Source: Mesorhizobium sp. M00.F.Ca.ET.216.01.1.1
Lineage (GTDB): Bacteria > Pseudomonadota > Alphaproteobacteria > Rhizobiales > Rhizobiaceae
Direction: 5' to 3'
DNA: 64,000 nt
Assembly: GCF_004010325.2 (NCBI RefSeq)
Contig: NZ_SADR02000029.1
Location: forward strand, 16,984-80,983
Below the pieces are notes generated by a model. That model had not been told where the DNA came from. It worked only from the letters and a program-made list of their open reading frames with translations, and made no database searches. Position numbers and translations under genes: made by a program. This document shows, piece after piece, positions 16,767-25,328 of the stretch; the stretch's first letter is position 1, and each line of letters opens with the position of its first letter.

Positions 16767-17497
16767 CCGACATGCATCCCGCAATCCGTGTGAGCGAGAT
16801 ATTTGGGCCGACGATCCAGGGCGAGGGCGTGCTCATCGGCTTGCCGACGGTGTTCATCAGAACCGGCGGATGTGATTATCGCTGTTCATGGTGCGACAGC
16901 CTTCACGCGGTGGACAATCAGTATCGCAATGAATGGCTACCGATGCCGATCGATGCCGTGTGGCAAACCGTCCATGCGCTTTCCGGCGGCAGGCCGGTTA
17001 TGGTCTCCTTGTCAGGCGGCAACCCGGCCATTCAGCCGTTCGGTCCCCTCATAGAACGAGGCCATCGCGAGGGCTATCGTTTTGCACTGGAAACGCAGGG
17101 TTCCGTGGTGAGGGAGTGGTTTGCGGATCTTGACGTGCTGATCCTTAGCCCAAAGCCGCCGTCCAGCGAAATGACGACCAGTTGGGCTGCGTTTGAGGCG
17201 TGCCTCGAAGCGGCGCAAGAGAAGCCGCAAATCGTGCTCAAGCTCGTCGTTTTCGACGAGAGTGACTATGCCTACGCCAAAGAAGTCGCGGCGCGATATC
17301 CGCACCTTCCGATCTATCTGCAACCCGGCAATCACACGCCGCCGCGCCCTGGCAGTGAAGACACCTCTGTCGACTTGGACGGAATAATGATGCGAATGGA
17401 ATGGCTTGTCGAAAGGGTGACCAGCGACAGGTGGTTCGAAGCCCGCGTGTTGCCGCAGCTGCACGTTCTGCTTTGGGGTAACAAGAGGGCGGTCTAG
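16763..17497 (+). CDS. queE: 7-carboxy-7-deazaguanine synthase QueE (radical SAM)
   Basis: From GTG 16763 the protein has 244 residues; ATG 16772 is an alternative. The radical SAM cluster motif is GGCDYRCSWCDSLHAVD near residue 37, the CxxxCxxC arrangement. SLSGGNPAIQP is the SAM-binding glycine-rich segment and ALETQGSV the third conserved strand. The enzyme rearranges carboxytetrahydropterin to carboxy-deazaguanine. Its GTG overlaps the queD stop, with GGGCGGAA upstream. QueF, which would reduce preQ0 to preQ1, is not in the window. Confidence 0.95.
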   Translation: MTDMHPAIRVSEIFGPTIQGEGVLIGLPTVFIRTGGCDYRCSWCDSLHAVDNQYRNEWLPMPIDAVWQTVHALSGGRPVMVSLSGGNPAIQPFGPLIERGHREGYRFALETQGSVVREWFADLDVLILSPKPPSSEMTTSWAAFEACLEAAQEKPQIVLKLVVFDESDYAYAKEVAARYPHLPIYLQPGNHTPPRPGSEDTSVDLDGIMMRMEWLVERVTSDRWFEARVLPQLHVLLWGNKRAV

Positions 17498-18074
17498 TCT
17501 GCGGCTTGCGTCGCACCGGAAGGCCGGGCTCCGACGGCTTGGCAGGCTCTCTTAGCGTGCCGAGTACAGCCGAGCTTTGTTCGCGCCAGCGGTCTCGCAT
17601 TGTGCGGCTGGAAACCGCCCGGACACCCGCTGCCGGCGTGTGTTACCTTGACTCCGATGAGCGGTCGTCACGCAAAGTTGAAATCCGCAAGAACTGGCCT
17701 TCTCGCCCCAGCTGCTTGACTGTTTCCTCCGTCGCAAGCACGTCATCCCTCCCATCCTTGTCCAGCCCTTATCGATGTATCTCATGGTCCGGCCTGACGC
17801 TCGACTGTCAGACACCAGAACGCCAAAGGGGCTGGCCCGCCGGTCAACGGCAGCTGCTAAACAGAACGGCGATGTGCATGGGAATGCATCCGTTGCTTAA
17901 ATGCCTTCCATAAAGAAGATCGATTTCCTCACTGGCCCAACGATCTCATGGATTTGTTCACGCAACAGGTGAAGCCGTCCGAGATTACGGCGCAACTCGG
18001 CTCGGCTTCGTTCCGGTCGGGGCATACGCTACCCGCACCGTCGGACCCTTTGCCCGCGCGTGTTCGATTGCCGC
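17498..18074. other. No recognisable gene
   Basis: 577 bases between queE and the convergent HEPN gene. Frames up to 135 residues are present but overlapping, without domains or good starts. I see no repeat or terminator of note. Confidence 0.4.
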
Positions 18075-18503
18075 TCACTCGTCATCTTCTGGCGGTTCTA
18101 GTTTGCCAACCGAAACCTCTAGCCTCGTGGTGCACTCAATAAGGTTAGCTAGCAATTTGGCATCAATGTCTGTGTGCCCCTCGTACTCGGAGAGGTTTCG
18201 CTCGTTGTGCGCCTTTAGAAAAATCTGAATGTCAGCCTTGTCGGTTCCGACGGTATGAACGAGCGCTTGAAACACCGAAGTGCGATTGTCCGAGCGATAG
18301 CCTTCGCGGCGTAGGGCTGCCAGGGCAAGCCGATGCGCAGCTCCATATAAGAGAGTGAATTGGCTGTCGGGGTCGAGACCTTTCTGTGCGTCAGTTAAAT
18401 TCTTGCGCGCGCCACCCAGCATGCCGTCATATTCGGACAGCGATGGGGGCTCACTTTTCATCAGCCCAATCTTTACGAGGTTGTCTAGTTCTTGCTTGCC
18501 CAC
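18075..18503 (-). CDS. HEPN-domain protein, probable toxin of an MNT-HEPN pair
   Basis: I place the start at GTG 18503, because GGAGAAAG lies about 11 bases upstream and this gives the family's usual size, 142 residues. The ORF could extend to 18599 but would then run 115 bases into the gene upstream. The helical text LYGAAHRLALAALRREGYRS, then AHNERNLSEYEG near residue 110, carries the R-N-x-x-E-Y signature of HEPN domains (SAV_6107-like), many of which are RNases or partners of nucleotidyltransferases. It overlaps the Phd-MNT gene by 19 bases, so translation is coupled. The classic R-x4-6-H spacing is not met exactly, so RNase activity is uncertain. Confidence 0.7.
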   Translation of the reverse strand: MGKQELDNLVKIGLMKSEPPSLSEYDGMLGGARKNLTDAQKGLDPDSQFTLLYGAAHRLALAALRREGYRSDNRTSVFQALVHTVGTDKADIQIFLKAHNERNLSEYEGHTDIDAKLLANLIECTTRLEVSVGKLEPPEDDE

Positions 18504-19051
18504 GCTTGTAAATCTTTCTCCGAGCCGATGAGGAAAATCTTTGGAAGGGTACTTACCTTGCGGACAAACGACCCTTTCTGAGACGCCTTTCGTTGCCATT
18601 CCTCCGGCGACAGAAATGTCGGACTGACCTTTCGGCCTAGTCTCAGTTCCGCGTTTTGTGCGGCTGAATAAAGTTCAGAGAGGTTCAGGTTATCGCCGAC
18701 CACCATCAAATCGATATCGCTGCGTTCTGTGTCCGTGCCTTTGGCGACTGAACCGTACACGAAGGCAGATTTGATCGAATGAAAGTGCGACAGCAATTCC
18801 CTTAGTGGCTCGGTTGGTATTTGGTTCTTAAGTGAAAAGTGCGCCGTGCTCTGCAAAGCAGGGGGGGCTGCGTTCTCAGGCCCCGCGCTAGTGCCGTCAC
18901 GATGCGCCTTTAGGCGCTGGTATTCATCGACCGAAAGCAGCACAAGCCGTTCGCGGCCATTCTTGCTGATGATCACGGGTTCCGCTAGCGCCTTGTCCTG
19001 ATACACCCCAAAGTTGCGCTGAAATTCAACCGAGCTAATGACCGACATAGA
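18485..19051 (-). CDS. Fused Phd/YefM antitoxin and MNT nucleotidyltransferase
   Basis: 188 residues from ATG 19051; an upstream ATG at 19072 coincides with the predicted transcription start and is less likely. Residues 1-50 are a Phd/YefM DNA-binding antitoxin domain: SVEFQRNFGVYQDKA, PVIISKNGRERLVLLS, VDEYQRL. Residues 85-185 are a minimal nucleotidyltransferase with FVYGSVAKGTDTERSDIDL, the GSxAxG...DxD active site that binds ATP and Mg. MNT proteins commonly neutralise HEPN toxins by nucleotidylation, and the Phd half could repress the operon. One protein thus appears to combine autoregulator and modifying antitoxin. The downstream HEPN gene completes the module. Confidence 0.85.
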   Translation of the reverse strand, partial: SMSVISSVEFQRNFGVYQDKALAEPVIISKNGRERLVLLSVDEYQRLKAHRDGTSAGPENAAPPALQSTAHFSLKNQIPTEPLRELLSHFHSIKSAFVYGSVAKGTDTERSDIDLMVVGDNLNLSELYSAAQNAELRLGRKVSPTFLSPEEWQRKASQKGSFVRKVSTLPKIFLIGSEKDLQAWASKN

Positions 19052-19078
19052 ATTGTCCCGATAATCCGTCATATCCGT

Positions 19079-19106
19079 ATAATACGTATCTTTTTGAAAA
19101 TATCAA
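19079..19106 (-). promoter_or_regulatory. Sigma70-type promoter of the Phd-MNT/HEPN operon
   Basis: On the minus strand, TTGATA (19106-19101) and TATTAT (19084-19079) are 16 bases apart. The palindrome ATACGTAT (19082-19089) overlaps the -10 region and is a plausible operator for the Phd-type domain. Confidence 0.5.
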
Positions 19107-19420
19107 TGATCTCGTGCTAAGGTACTGAATTACTTGCCTTCGATATAGCGCGTCGGCGGAACCAACTCGTAGACGGGCTATGAAAGGTTAAGCGCGGATG
19201 TCTATCGGCCGCCGGCGTTCCCGCTCCGCAAGCCTGCCTGAACTATTCCGCGCGGCGGTCAAGCCCCAGGCTCCTGCTCATCCAGCGACCGCAGGCTGGA
19301 AAAGACAATAGCCGACGTCTTCCGATGGTCTCGCCATCAGCTTTGGGCTAGCTCCCCATTATCCCGCTTCGAGCTCGACACAGGGCGGTTTCGATGGCGC
19401 ACGACAATCTGTGTCGGCTT
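19107..19420. other. Intergenic region before the nif enhancer
   Basis: About 310 bases between the divergent TA operon and the nifH enhancer. No gene or repeat was seen. Confidence 0.4.
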
Positions 19421-19436
19421 TGTCGTGTCCGTGACA
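19421..19436 (+). promoter_or_regulatory. NifA upstream activator site of nifH
   Basis: TGTCGTGTCCGTGACA is an exact TGT-N10-ACA, about 90 bases before the -24 element. This is the standard enhancer geometry of rhizobial nifH. Confidence 0.85.
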
Positions 19437-19526
19437 GACGCCTGAAAGGCCCGCTCGCGCGTTTTGCCGCCGTCTAAGTGGCTGGAATTTAATAACAAAG
19501 TTTCTTCTCGGATCGGCCGATCACGC

Positions 19527-19541
19527 TGGTACGCTTTTTGC
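19527..19541 (+). promoter_or_regulatory. Sigma54 -24/-12 promoter of nifHDKENX
   Basis: TGGTACGCTTTTTGC has GG and GC ten bases apart and an intact TTTGC. The only departure from TGGCAC is C to T. Transcription would start near 19553, giving a leader of about 77 bases to nifH. Confidence 0.88.
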
Positions 19542-19629
19542 GATGCTTGGTGTGAGGTGGCACGAGCTGCCTATCGGCACTTGTGTCGCGGGCAGTCGCG
19601 ATGATTAGAACGAAGGAAGGAAAGCTATT

Positions 19630-20523
19630 ATGTCAGGTCTGCGTCAGATCGCCTTTTACGGCAAAGGCGGCATCGGCAAGTCCACCACCTCCCAAAATAC
19701 GCTCGCCGCCCTTGTCGACCTCGGGCAGAGAATCCTCATCGTAGGATGCGACCCCAAAGCCGATTCCACACGCTTGATCCTGAATTCGAAAGCTCAGGAT
19801 ACCGTCCTGGATCTCGCCGCACAGGAAGGTTCGGTGGAAGACCTCGAACTCCAGGACGTGCTCAAGGTCGGCTACAGAGGCATCAAGTGCGTGGAGTCCG
19901 GCGGCCCCGAGCCGGGTGTCGGTTGCGCCGGCCGCGGCGTCATCACCTCGATCAATTTCCTCGAGGAGAATGGCGCTTATGACGATGTCGATTATGTCTC
20001 CTATGACGTCCTCGGCGACGTGGTATGCGGCGGCTTCGCCATGCCGATCCGCGAAGGCAAGGCCCAGGAGATCTACATCGTCATGTCCGGCGAGATGATG
20101 GCGCTCTATGCCGCCAATAACATCGCCAAGGGCATCCTCAAATATGCCCATTCGGGCGGTGTGCGGCTGGGCGGGCTGATCTGCAATGAACGTCAAACCG
20201 ACCGTGAACTCGATCTGGCCGAAGCACTGGCTGGCCGATTGAATTCCAAGCTCATCCACTTCGTGCCCCGCGACAACATCGTCCAGCATGCCGAACTCAG
20301 GAAGATGTCGGTGATCCAGTACGCGCCGGACTCCAAGCAGGCAGGGGAATACCGCGCTCTGGCCGAGAAGATCCACGCCAATTCGGGCCAGGGTACGATC
20401 CCGACGCCGATCACCATGGAGGAGCTGGAGGAGATGCTGCTCGACTTCGGCATCATGAAGACCGACGAGCAGATGCTTGCCGAGCTTCACTCCAAGGAAG
20501 CGGCGAAGGCGGCGGCCCAGTAG
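19630..20523 (+). CDS. nifH: Nitrogenase iron protein (dinitrogenase reductase)
   Basis: 297 residues, the usual length. The P-loop is GKGGIGKSTTSQN near residue 11. The two cysteines that hold the bridging 4Fe-4S cluster between subunits are in GVGCAGRG (about 100) and GDVVCGGFAMPIR (about 135). The arginine of CAGRG is the usual ADP-ribosylation position. NifH transfers electrons to NifDK with ATP hydrolysis and also acts in FeMo-co maturation. GGAAGGAAAG stands just before the ATG. It is the first gene of the NifA-sigma54 operon. Confidence 0.98.
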   Translation: MSGLRQIAFYGKGGIGKSTTSQNTLAALVDLGQRILIVGCDPKADSTRLILNSKAQDTVLDLAAQEGSVEDLELQDVLKVGYRGIKCVESGGPEPGVGCAGRGVITSINFLEENGAYDDVDYVSYDVLGDVVCGGFAMPIREGKAQEIYIVMSGEMMALYAANNIAKGILKYAHSGGVRLGGLICNERQTDRELDLAEALAGRLNSKLIHFVPRDNIVQHAELRKMSVIQYAPDSKQAGEYRALAEKIHANSGQGTIPTPITMEELEEMLLDFGIMKTDEQMLAELHSKEAAKAAAQ

Positions 20524-20609
20524 TGACATTAGCGCTGCCATGAATCGGCGCGCCTTGCAGAGAACGGCGCCTATTCGTTGAGGCGTCACCCAACCTTGAA
20601 AGGGGACTC

Positions 20610-22112
20610 ATGAGCCGGGAATACGAGAATGACGGTGCTCTTCATGCGAAGCTTATCGAAGAGGTGCTGTCGCATTATCCCGACAAGGCGGCGAAGCGCC
20701 GCAAGAAGCACCTCAACGTCGCAAAGAGCGGCAACGAGGCTGGCGGGGAAAGCGAGGTCCTTTCCGAATGCGACGTCAAATCGAACATCAAGTCCATTCC
20801 CGGGGTGATGACGATTCGCGGCTGTGCATATGCGGGTTCGAAAGGCGTGGTGTGGGGGCCAGTCAAGGATATGGTCCATATATCGCACGGCCCGGTCGGC
20901 TGCGGCCAATATTCTTGGTCGCAGCGCCGCAACTACTACGTCGGTACGACGGGCGTCGACACGTTCGGGACAATGCAGTTCACCTCCGATTTCCAGGAGA
21001 AGGACATCGTCTTCGGCGGCGACAAGAAGCTGGAACAGATCATTGACGAGATTGAAGTCTTGTTTCCGCTCAACAACGGCATCACCGTGCAATCCGAATG
21101 CCCTATCGGCCTGATTGGCGATGACACCGAGGCGGTTTCTCGCAAAAAGACCAAGGAGTATGACAAGACGATCGTGCCGGTACGCTGCGAGGGTTTCCGC
21201 GGCGTCTCGCAGTCGCTTGGCCACCACATCGCCAATGATGCGATCCGGGATTGGGTCTTCGACAAAAAGGATGTCAAGTTCGAGGCCGGCCCCTACGACG
21301 TCAACGTCATCGGCGACTACAATATCGGCGGCGATGCCTGGGCCTCGCGCATACTGCTTGAGGAGATAGGGCTGCGCGTGGTCGGCAACTGGTCGGGTGA
21401 CGCCACACTCGCAGAGATCGAGCGCGCCCCGAAGGCTAAGCTCAATCTTATCCACTGCTACCGGTCGATGAACTACATCTGTCGGCATATGGAGGAAAAG
21501 TATGGCGTCGCTTGGATGGAGTACAATTTCTTCGGTCCCTCCCAGATCGAAGCCTCTCTGCGCAACATAGCCAAGCATTTTGGGCCGGAAATCGAGGAGA
21601 AGACCGAAAAGGTCATTGCCAAGTACAGGCCGCTTGTTGATGCGGTCATCGCCAAGTACCTGTCGCGCCTGGAAGGAAATACCGTGATGCTCTATGTCGG
21701 CGGCCTGCGCCCCCGCCACGTCGTCACGGCCTACGAGGACCTCGGCATGGTCATCGTGGGCACCGGCTATGAATTCGCCCACAGCGACGACTATCAGCGC
21801 ACCGGCCACTACGTGAAGAACGGCACGCTGATCTATGATGACGTGACCGGCTATGAGTTGGAGAAATTCATCGAAGGGATTCGCCCAAATCTGGTCGGCT
21901 CGGGAATCAAAGAAAAATACCCGGTGCAGAAGATGGGCATACCGTTCCGCCAGATGCATTCCTGGGATTATTCAGGCCCGTATCACGGCTACGATGGCTT
22001 TGCCATTTTCGCACGTGATGTGGATCTCGCCATCAACAACCCGGTCTGGGACCTATTCCACGCGCCTTGGAAAAGAAGCCGGGGCGATGAGCGGGCGATG
22101 GCTGCCGAATAA
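20610..22112 (+). CDS. nifD: Nitrogenase MoFe protein alpha chain
   Basis: 500 residues. P-cluster cysteines appear in RGCAYAGSKGVVWGP (about 71) and HGPVGCGQYSW (about 97), with a third in SECPIGLIGDD. The FeMo-co ligands are visible: Cys in NLIHCYRSMNYICRH, and the histidine in QMHSWDYSGPYHGYDGF. It pairs with NifK to form the catalytic tetramer. AAAGGGGACTC precedes the ATG, and the gene lies 86 bases after nifH. Confidence 0.98.
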   Translation: MSREYENDGALHAKLIEEVLSHYPDKAAKRRKKHLNVAKSGNEAGGESEVLSECDVKSNIKSIPGVMTIRGCAYAGSKGVVWGPVKDMVHISHGPVGCGQYSWSQRRNYYVGTTGVDTFGTMQFTSDFQEKDIVFGGDKKLEQIIDEIEVLFPLNNGITVQSECPIGLIGDDTEAVSRKKTKEYDKTIVPVRCEGFRGVSQSLGHHIANDAIRDWVFDKKDVKFEAGPYDVNVIGDYNIGGDAWASRILLEEIGLRVVGNWSGDATLAEIERAPKAKLNLIHCYRSMNYICRHMEEKYGVAWMEYNFFGPSQIEASLRNIAKHFGPEIEEKTEKVIAKYRPLVDAVIAKYLSRLEGNTVMLYVGGLRPRHVVTAYEDLGMVIVGTGYEFAHSDDYQRTGHYVKNGTLIYDDVTGYELEKFIEGIRPNLVGSGIKEKYPVQKMGIPFRQMHSWDYSGPYHGYDGFAIFARDVDLAINNPVWDLFHAPWKRSRGDERAMAAE

Positions 22113-22241
22113 ACATCTGCTTTAGCCCCAGTCTCCCACTGGGACGGTGAACTCCCGCGGCCTCTGATCCGCCGGAGCCTGGAACGTCTCGACGTCCTGA
22201 GCTGCCGTACCGCGCAGCCAGATGCAAAAGAGGTAATCATC

Positions 22242-23783
22242 ATGCCGCAGTCGGCTGAAAAAATTCTCGATCACGCTCCCCTGTTCCGCGAGCCGGAATA
22301 CAGAAAGATGCTCGCTGAGAAGAAGCTAAACTTCGAATGTCCGCACCCCGATGAGATCGTTTCCGATCAGCGCGATTTCACCCAGACGTGGGAATACCGC
22401 GAAAAGAACCTCGCCCGCAAAGCGCTTGTCGTGAACCCGGCCAAGGCCTGCCAGCCGCTGGGTGCGGTATTCGCTGCCGCCGGCTTCGAGCGAACCATGT
22501 CCTTCGTCCACGGCAGCCAAGGTTGCGTCGCCTATTACCGCTCGCACCTGTCGCGCCATTTCAAGGAGCCTGCCGCGGCGGTCTCCTCCTCAATGACCGA
22601 GGATGCGGCGGTGTTTGGCGGCCTGAAGAACATGGTCGACGGGCTCGCCAACACCTACCAGCTCTACGACCCGAAGATGATTGCCGTGTCGACGACCTGT
22701 ATGGCAGAGGTCATTGGCGACGACCTGCACAGCTTCATCCAGAACGCCAAGGACGAAGATTCAGTCCCGCGCGACTTCGACGTACCCTTTGCCCACACGC
22801 CGGCCTTCGTTGGCAGTCATGTCGACGGCTATGACAACATGGTCAAAGGCATTTTGGAGCACTTCTGGAAAGGCCAGGAGCGTACGCAAGTCGAGGGAAC
22901 CATCAACATCATTCCGGGCTTCGACGGCTTCTGCGTCGGCAACAACCGGGAGCTCAAGCGCCTCCTCGATGTAATGGGCGTGTCCTACACATTGATCCAG
23001 GATGCCTCTGACCAGTTCGACACGCCTTCGGACGGTGAATACCGCATGTATGACGGGGGCACGAAGATCAACGAGGTGAAGAAGGCCCTCAACGCCGAGG
23101 CAACGCTTTCGCTGCAGCATCACAACACCCGAAAGACGTTGGGCTATTGCGAGGAGGTCGGGCAGGCGACGGCCTCGTTCCACTATCCGCTCGGCGTTCA
23201 GGCGACCGACGAATTCCTGATGGAGGTCGCGGCGATTTCCGGCAAGGAGATCCCCGAGGCAATTCGCCTCGAGCGCGGCCGACTGGTAGACGCCATGGCG
23301 GACAGCCAATCCTGGTTGCATGGTAAGAAATACGCCATCTACGGCGATCCCGACTTCGTTCACGCGATGGCCCGCTTTGTCATGGAGACCGGCGGCGAGC
23401 CAACCCATTGCCTCGCCACCAATGGCACCTCGGCATGGGAAGCCGATTTGAAGAAGCTGCTAGCATCCTCGCCTTTCGGCAAGGCTGCCCAGGTTTGGGC
23501 GGGCAAGGACCTGTGGGCGCTGCGCTCGCTGCTCTTTACCGAGCCGGTGGACCTTTTGATCGGCAATTCCTACGGCAAGTACCTGGAGCGCGACACCGGA
23601 ACGCCGCTGATCCGGCTGATGTTTCCGATCTTCGATCGGCACCATCATCACCGCTTTGCGCTCTTTGGCTACCAGGGCGCGTTGCGCGTGCTGACGACGA
23701 TCCTCGACAAGATCTTCGACAAACTCGATCGCGAGACGAGCGAGACGGGTGTGACGGATTATTCCTATGACCTCACGCGCTAA
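22242..23783 (+). CDS. nifK: Nitrogenase MoFe protein beta chain
   Basis: 513 residues. The P-cluster cysteines are in NPAKACQPLGAVFAAAGF, HGSQGCVAYYRSHL and STTCMAEVIGDDL. SFHYPLGVQATDEFL and the histidine-rich FDRHHHHRFALFGYQG near the end are family marks. It completes the MoFe protein with NifD. A 129-base gap separates it from nifD, and AAGAGGTAATCATC precedes the ATG. Confidence 0.98.
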   Translation: MPQSAEKILDHAPLFREPEYRKMLAEKKLNFECPHPDEIVSDQRDFTQTWEYREKNLARKALVVNPAKACQPLGAVFAAAGFERTMSFVHGSQGCVAYYRSHLSRHFKEPAAAVSSSMTEDAAVFGGLKNMVDGLANTYQLYDPKMIAVSTTCMAEVIGDDLHSFIQNAKDEDSVPRDFDVPFAHTPAFVGSHVDGYDNMVKGILEHFWKGQERTQVEGTINIIPGFDGFCVGNNRELKRLLDVMGVSYTLIQDASDQFDTPSDGEYRMYDGGTKINEVKKALNAEATLSLQHHNTRKTLGYCEEVGQATASFHYPLGVQATDEFLMEVAAISGKEIPEAIRLERGRLVDAMADSQSWLHGKKYAIYGDPDFVHAMARFVMETGGEPTHCLATNGTSAWEADLKKLLASSPFGKAAQVWAGKDLWALRSLLFTEPVDLLIGNSYGKYLERDTGTPLIRLMFPIFDRHHHHRFALFGYQGALRVLTTILDKIFDKLDRETSETGVTDYSYDLTR

Positions 23784-23844
23784 GAGCCGTGGCCGGCTTT
23801 TCGCCGAGGCCATTCCTTGCCCAATGGACTGGGGAGGCTGAGCG

Positions 23845-25320
23845 ATGTCCTCCCTCAGCGCCAAAATCAAGGACGCCTTCGATGAGCCCGCCTGCGATAA
23901 GAACCGTGGCAAAGATGCCAAGGCGCGCAAGGAGGGCTGCTCGAAGTCGCTGACACCAGGGGCGGCAGCCGGCGGCTGCGCCTTTGACGGAGCCAAGATC
24001 GTCCTGCAGCCGATCACCGACGTTGCGCATCTGGTCCATGCGCCGCTCGCCTGCGAGGGCAATTCTTGGGACAACCGTGGTGCGGTTTCGTCAGGGCCGA
24101 CCTTGTGGCGGACAAGCTTCACGACCGACCTCACCGAACTCGACCTGGTGATGGGGCAGGGCGAGCGGAAACTCTTCAAGGCGATCCGCGAGATCAAGCA
24201 CACATACGCGCCGCCGGCGATCTTCGTCTACTCAACTTGCGTAACGGCGCTGATCGGTGACGACATCGAGGCCGTGTGCAAACGCGCCACGGAAAAGTTC
24301 GGTTTGGCCGTGGTGCCGATCAATGCGCCTGGCCTGGCAGGCTCCAAGAACCTCGGCAACAAGCTCGCCGCCGAGGCGTTGCTCGATCATGTCATCGGCA
24401 CGGTCGAACCCGACGACCCCGGGCCCTACGACATCAACATCCTTGGCGAATTCAACCTCTCGGGCGAATTCTGGCTTGTAAAGCCGCTCCTCGATCGGCT
24501 CGGCATCCGGGTGCGCGCCTGCATTCCCGGCGATGCGCGTTACCGCGACATTGCTTCCGCGCACCGCGCCCGGGCGGCAATGATCGTGTGCTCGACCGCG
24601 CTGATCAGTCTTGCCCGCAAGATGGAGGAGCGCTGGGACATCCCGTTCTTCGAGGGCTCCTTCTACGGCATCTCCGACACATCGGAAGCTCTTCGCAACC
24701 TTGTCAGGCTGCTGGTGAGGAAGGGCGCCGATCCGGAGATCCTCGAGCGCACGGAGACGCTGATCGCGCAGCAGGAGGCGATCGCGTGGAAGAAACTCGA
24801 ATCCTACCGGCAAAGGCTCCAAGGCAAGCGCGTGCTGCTCAACACAGGCGGTGTGAAGTCCTGGTCGGTTGTCCATGCGCTGATGGAGATCGGAATCGAG
24901 ATCGTCGGCACCTCGGTCAAGAAATCTACCGTGCAGGACAAGGAGCGCATCAAACAAGTTCTCAAGCACGACAAGCATATGTTCGAATCCATGGCTGCGC
25001 GCGAGCTGTACGCCATGCTCTCTGAACACAGGGCCGATATCATGCTGTCGGGCGGTCGCACGCAATTCATTGCGCTCAAGGCCAAGACGCCCTGGCTCGA
25101 TATCAACCAGGAGCGCCAGCATCCTTATGCCGGCTATGACGGCATGGTGGAACTCGTACGCCAGATCGACCTCGCCATTCACAATCCGATCTGGTCTCAG
25201 GTGCGCCAGCCGGCCCCGTGGGATTGCCAGCCTGAGCTGATAGGCGAATTGCCGTGCACGAGGAACGAGACCGCGTACCTGTTTGATGAATTCGCCTGCG
25301 CGACGGCACACGAGTGTTGA
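23845..25320 (+). CDS. nifE: FeMo-co scaffold protein NifE
   Basis: 491 residues, paralogous to NifD. Conserved cysteines sit in EGCSKSLTPGAAAGGCAFDG, APLACEGNSWDNRG and STCVTALIGDD, which in the NifEN complex hold the 4Fe-4S cluster and the maturing cofactor. The C-terminal WLDINQERQHPYAGYDG matches NifE rather than NifD. It starts 62 bases after nifK. With NifN it accepts NifB cofactor and adds molybdenum (from NifQ) and homocitrate. Confidence 0.97.
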   Translation: MSSLSAKIKDAFDEPACDKNRGKDAKARKEGCSKSLTPGAAAGGCAFDGAKIVLQPITDVAHLVHAPLACEGNSWDNRGAVSSGPTLWRTSFTTDLTELDLVMGQGERKLFKAIREIKHTYAPPAIFVYSTCVTALIGDDIEAVCKRATEKFGLAVVPINAPGLAGSKNLGNKLAAEALLDHVIGTVEPDDPGPYDINILGEFNLSGEFWLVKPLLDRLGIRVRACIPGDARYRDIASAHRARAAMIVCSTALISLARKMEERWDIPFFEGSFYGISDTSEALRNLVRLLVRKGADPEILERTETLIAQQEAIAWKKLESYRQRLQGKRVLLNTGGVKSWSVVHALMEIGIEIVGTSVKKSTVQDKERIKQVLKHDKHMFESMAARELYAMLSEHRADIMLSGGRTQFIALKAKTPWLDINQERQHPYAGYDGMVELVRQIDLAIHNPIWSQVRQPAPWDCQPELIGELPCTRNETAYLFDEFACATAHEC

Positions 25321-25328
25321 GGCGACCG

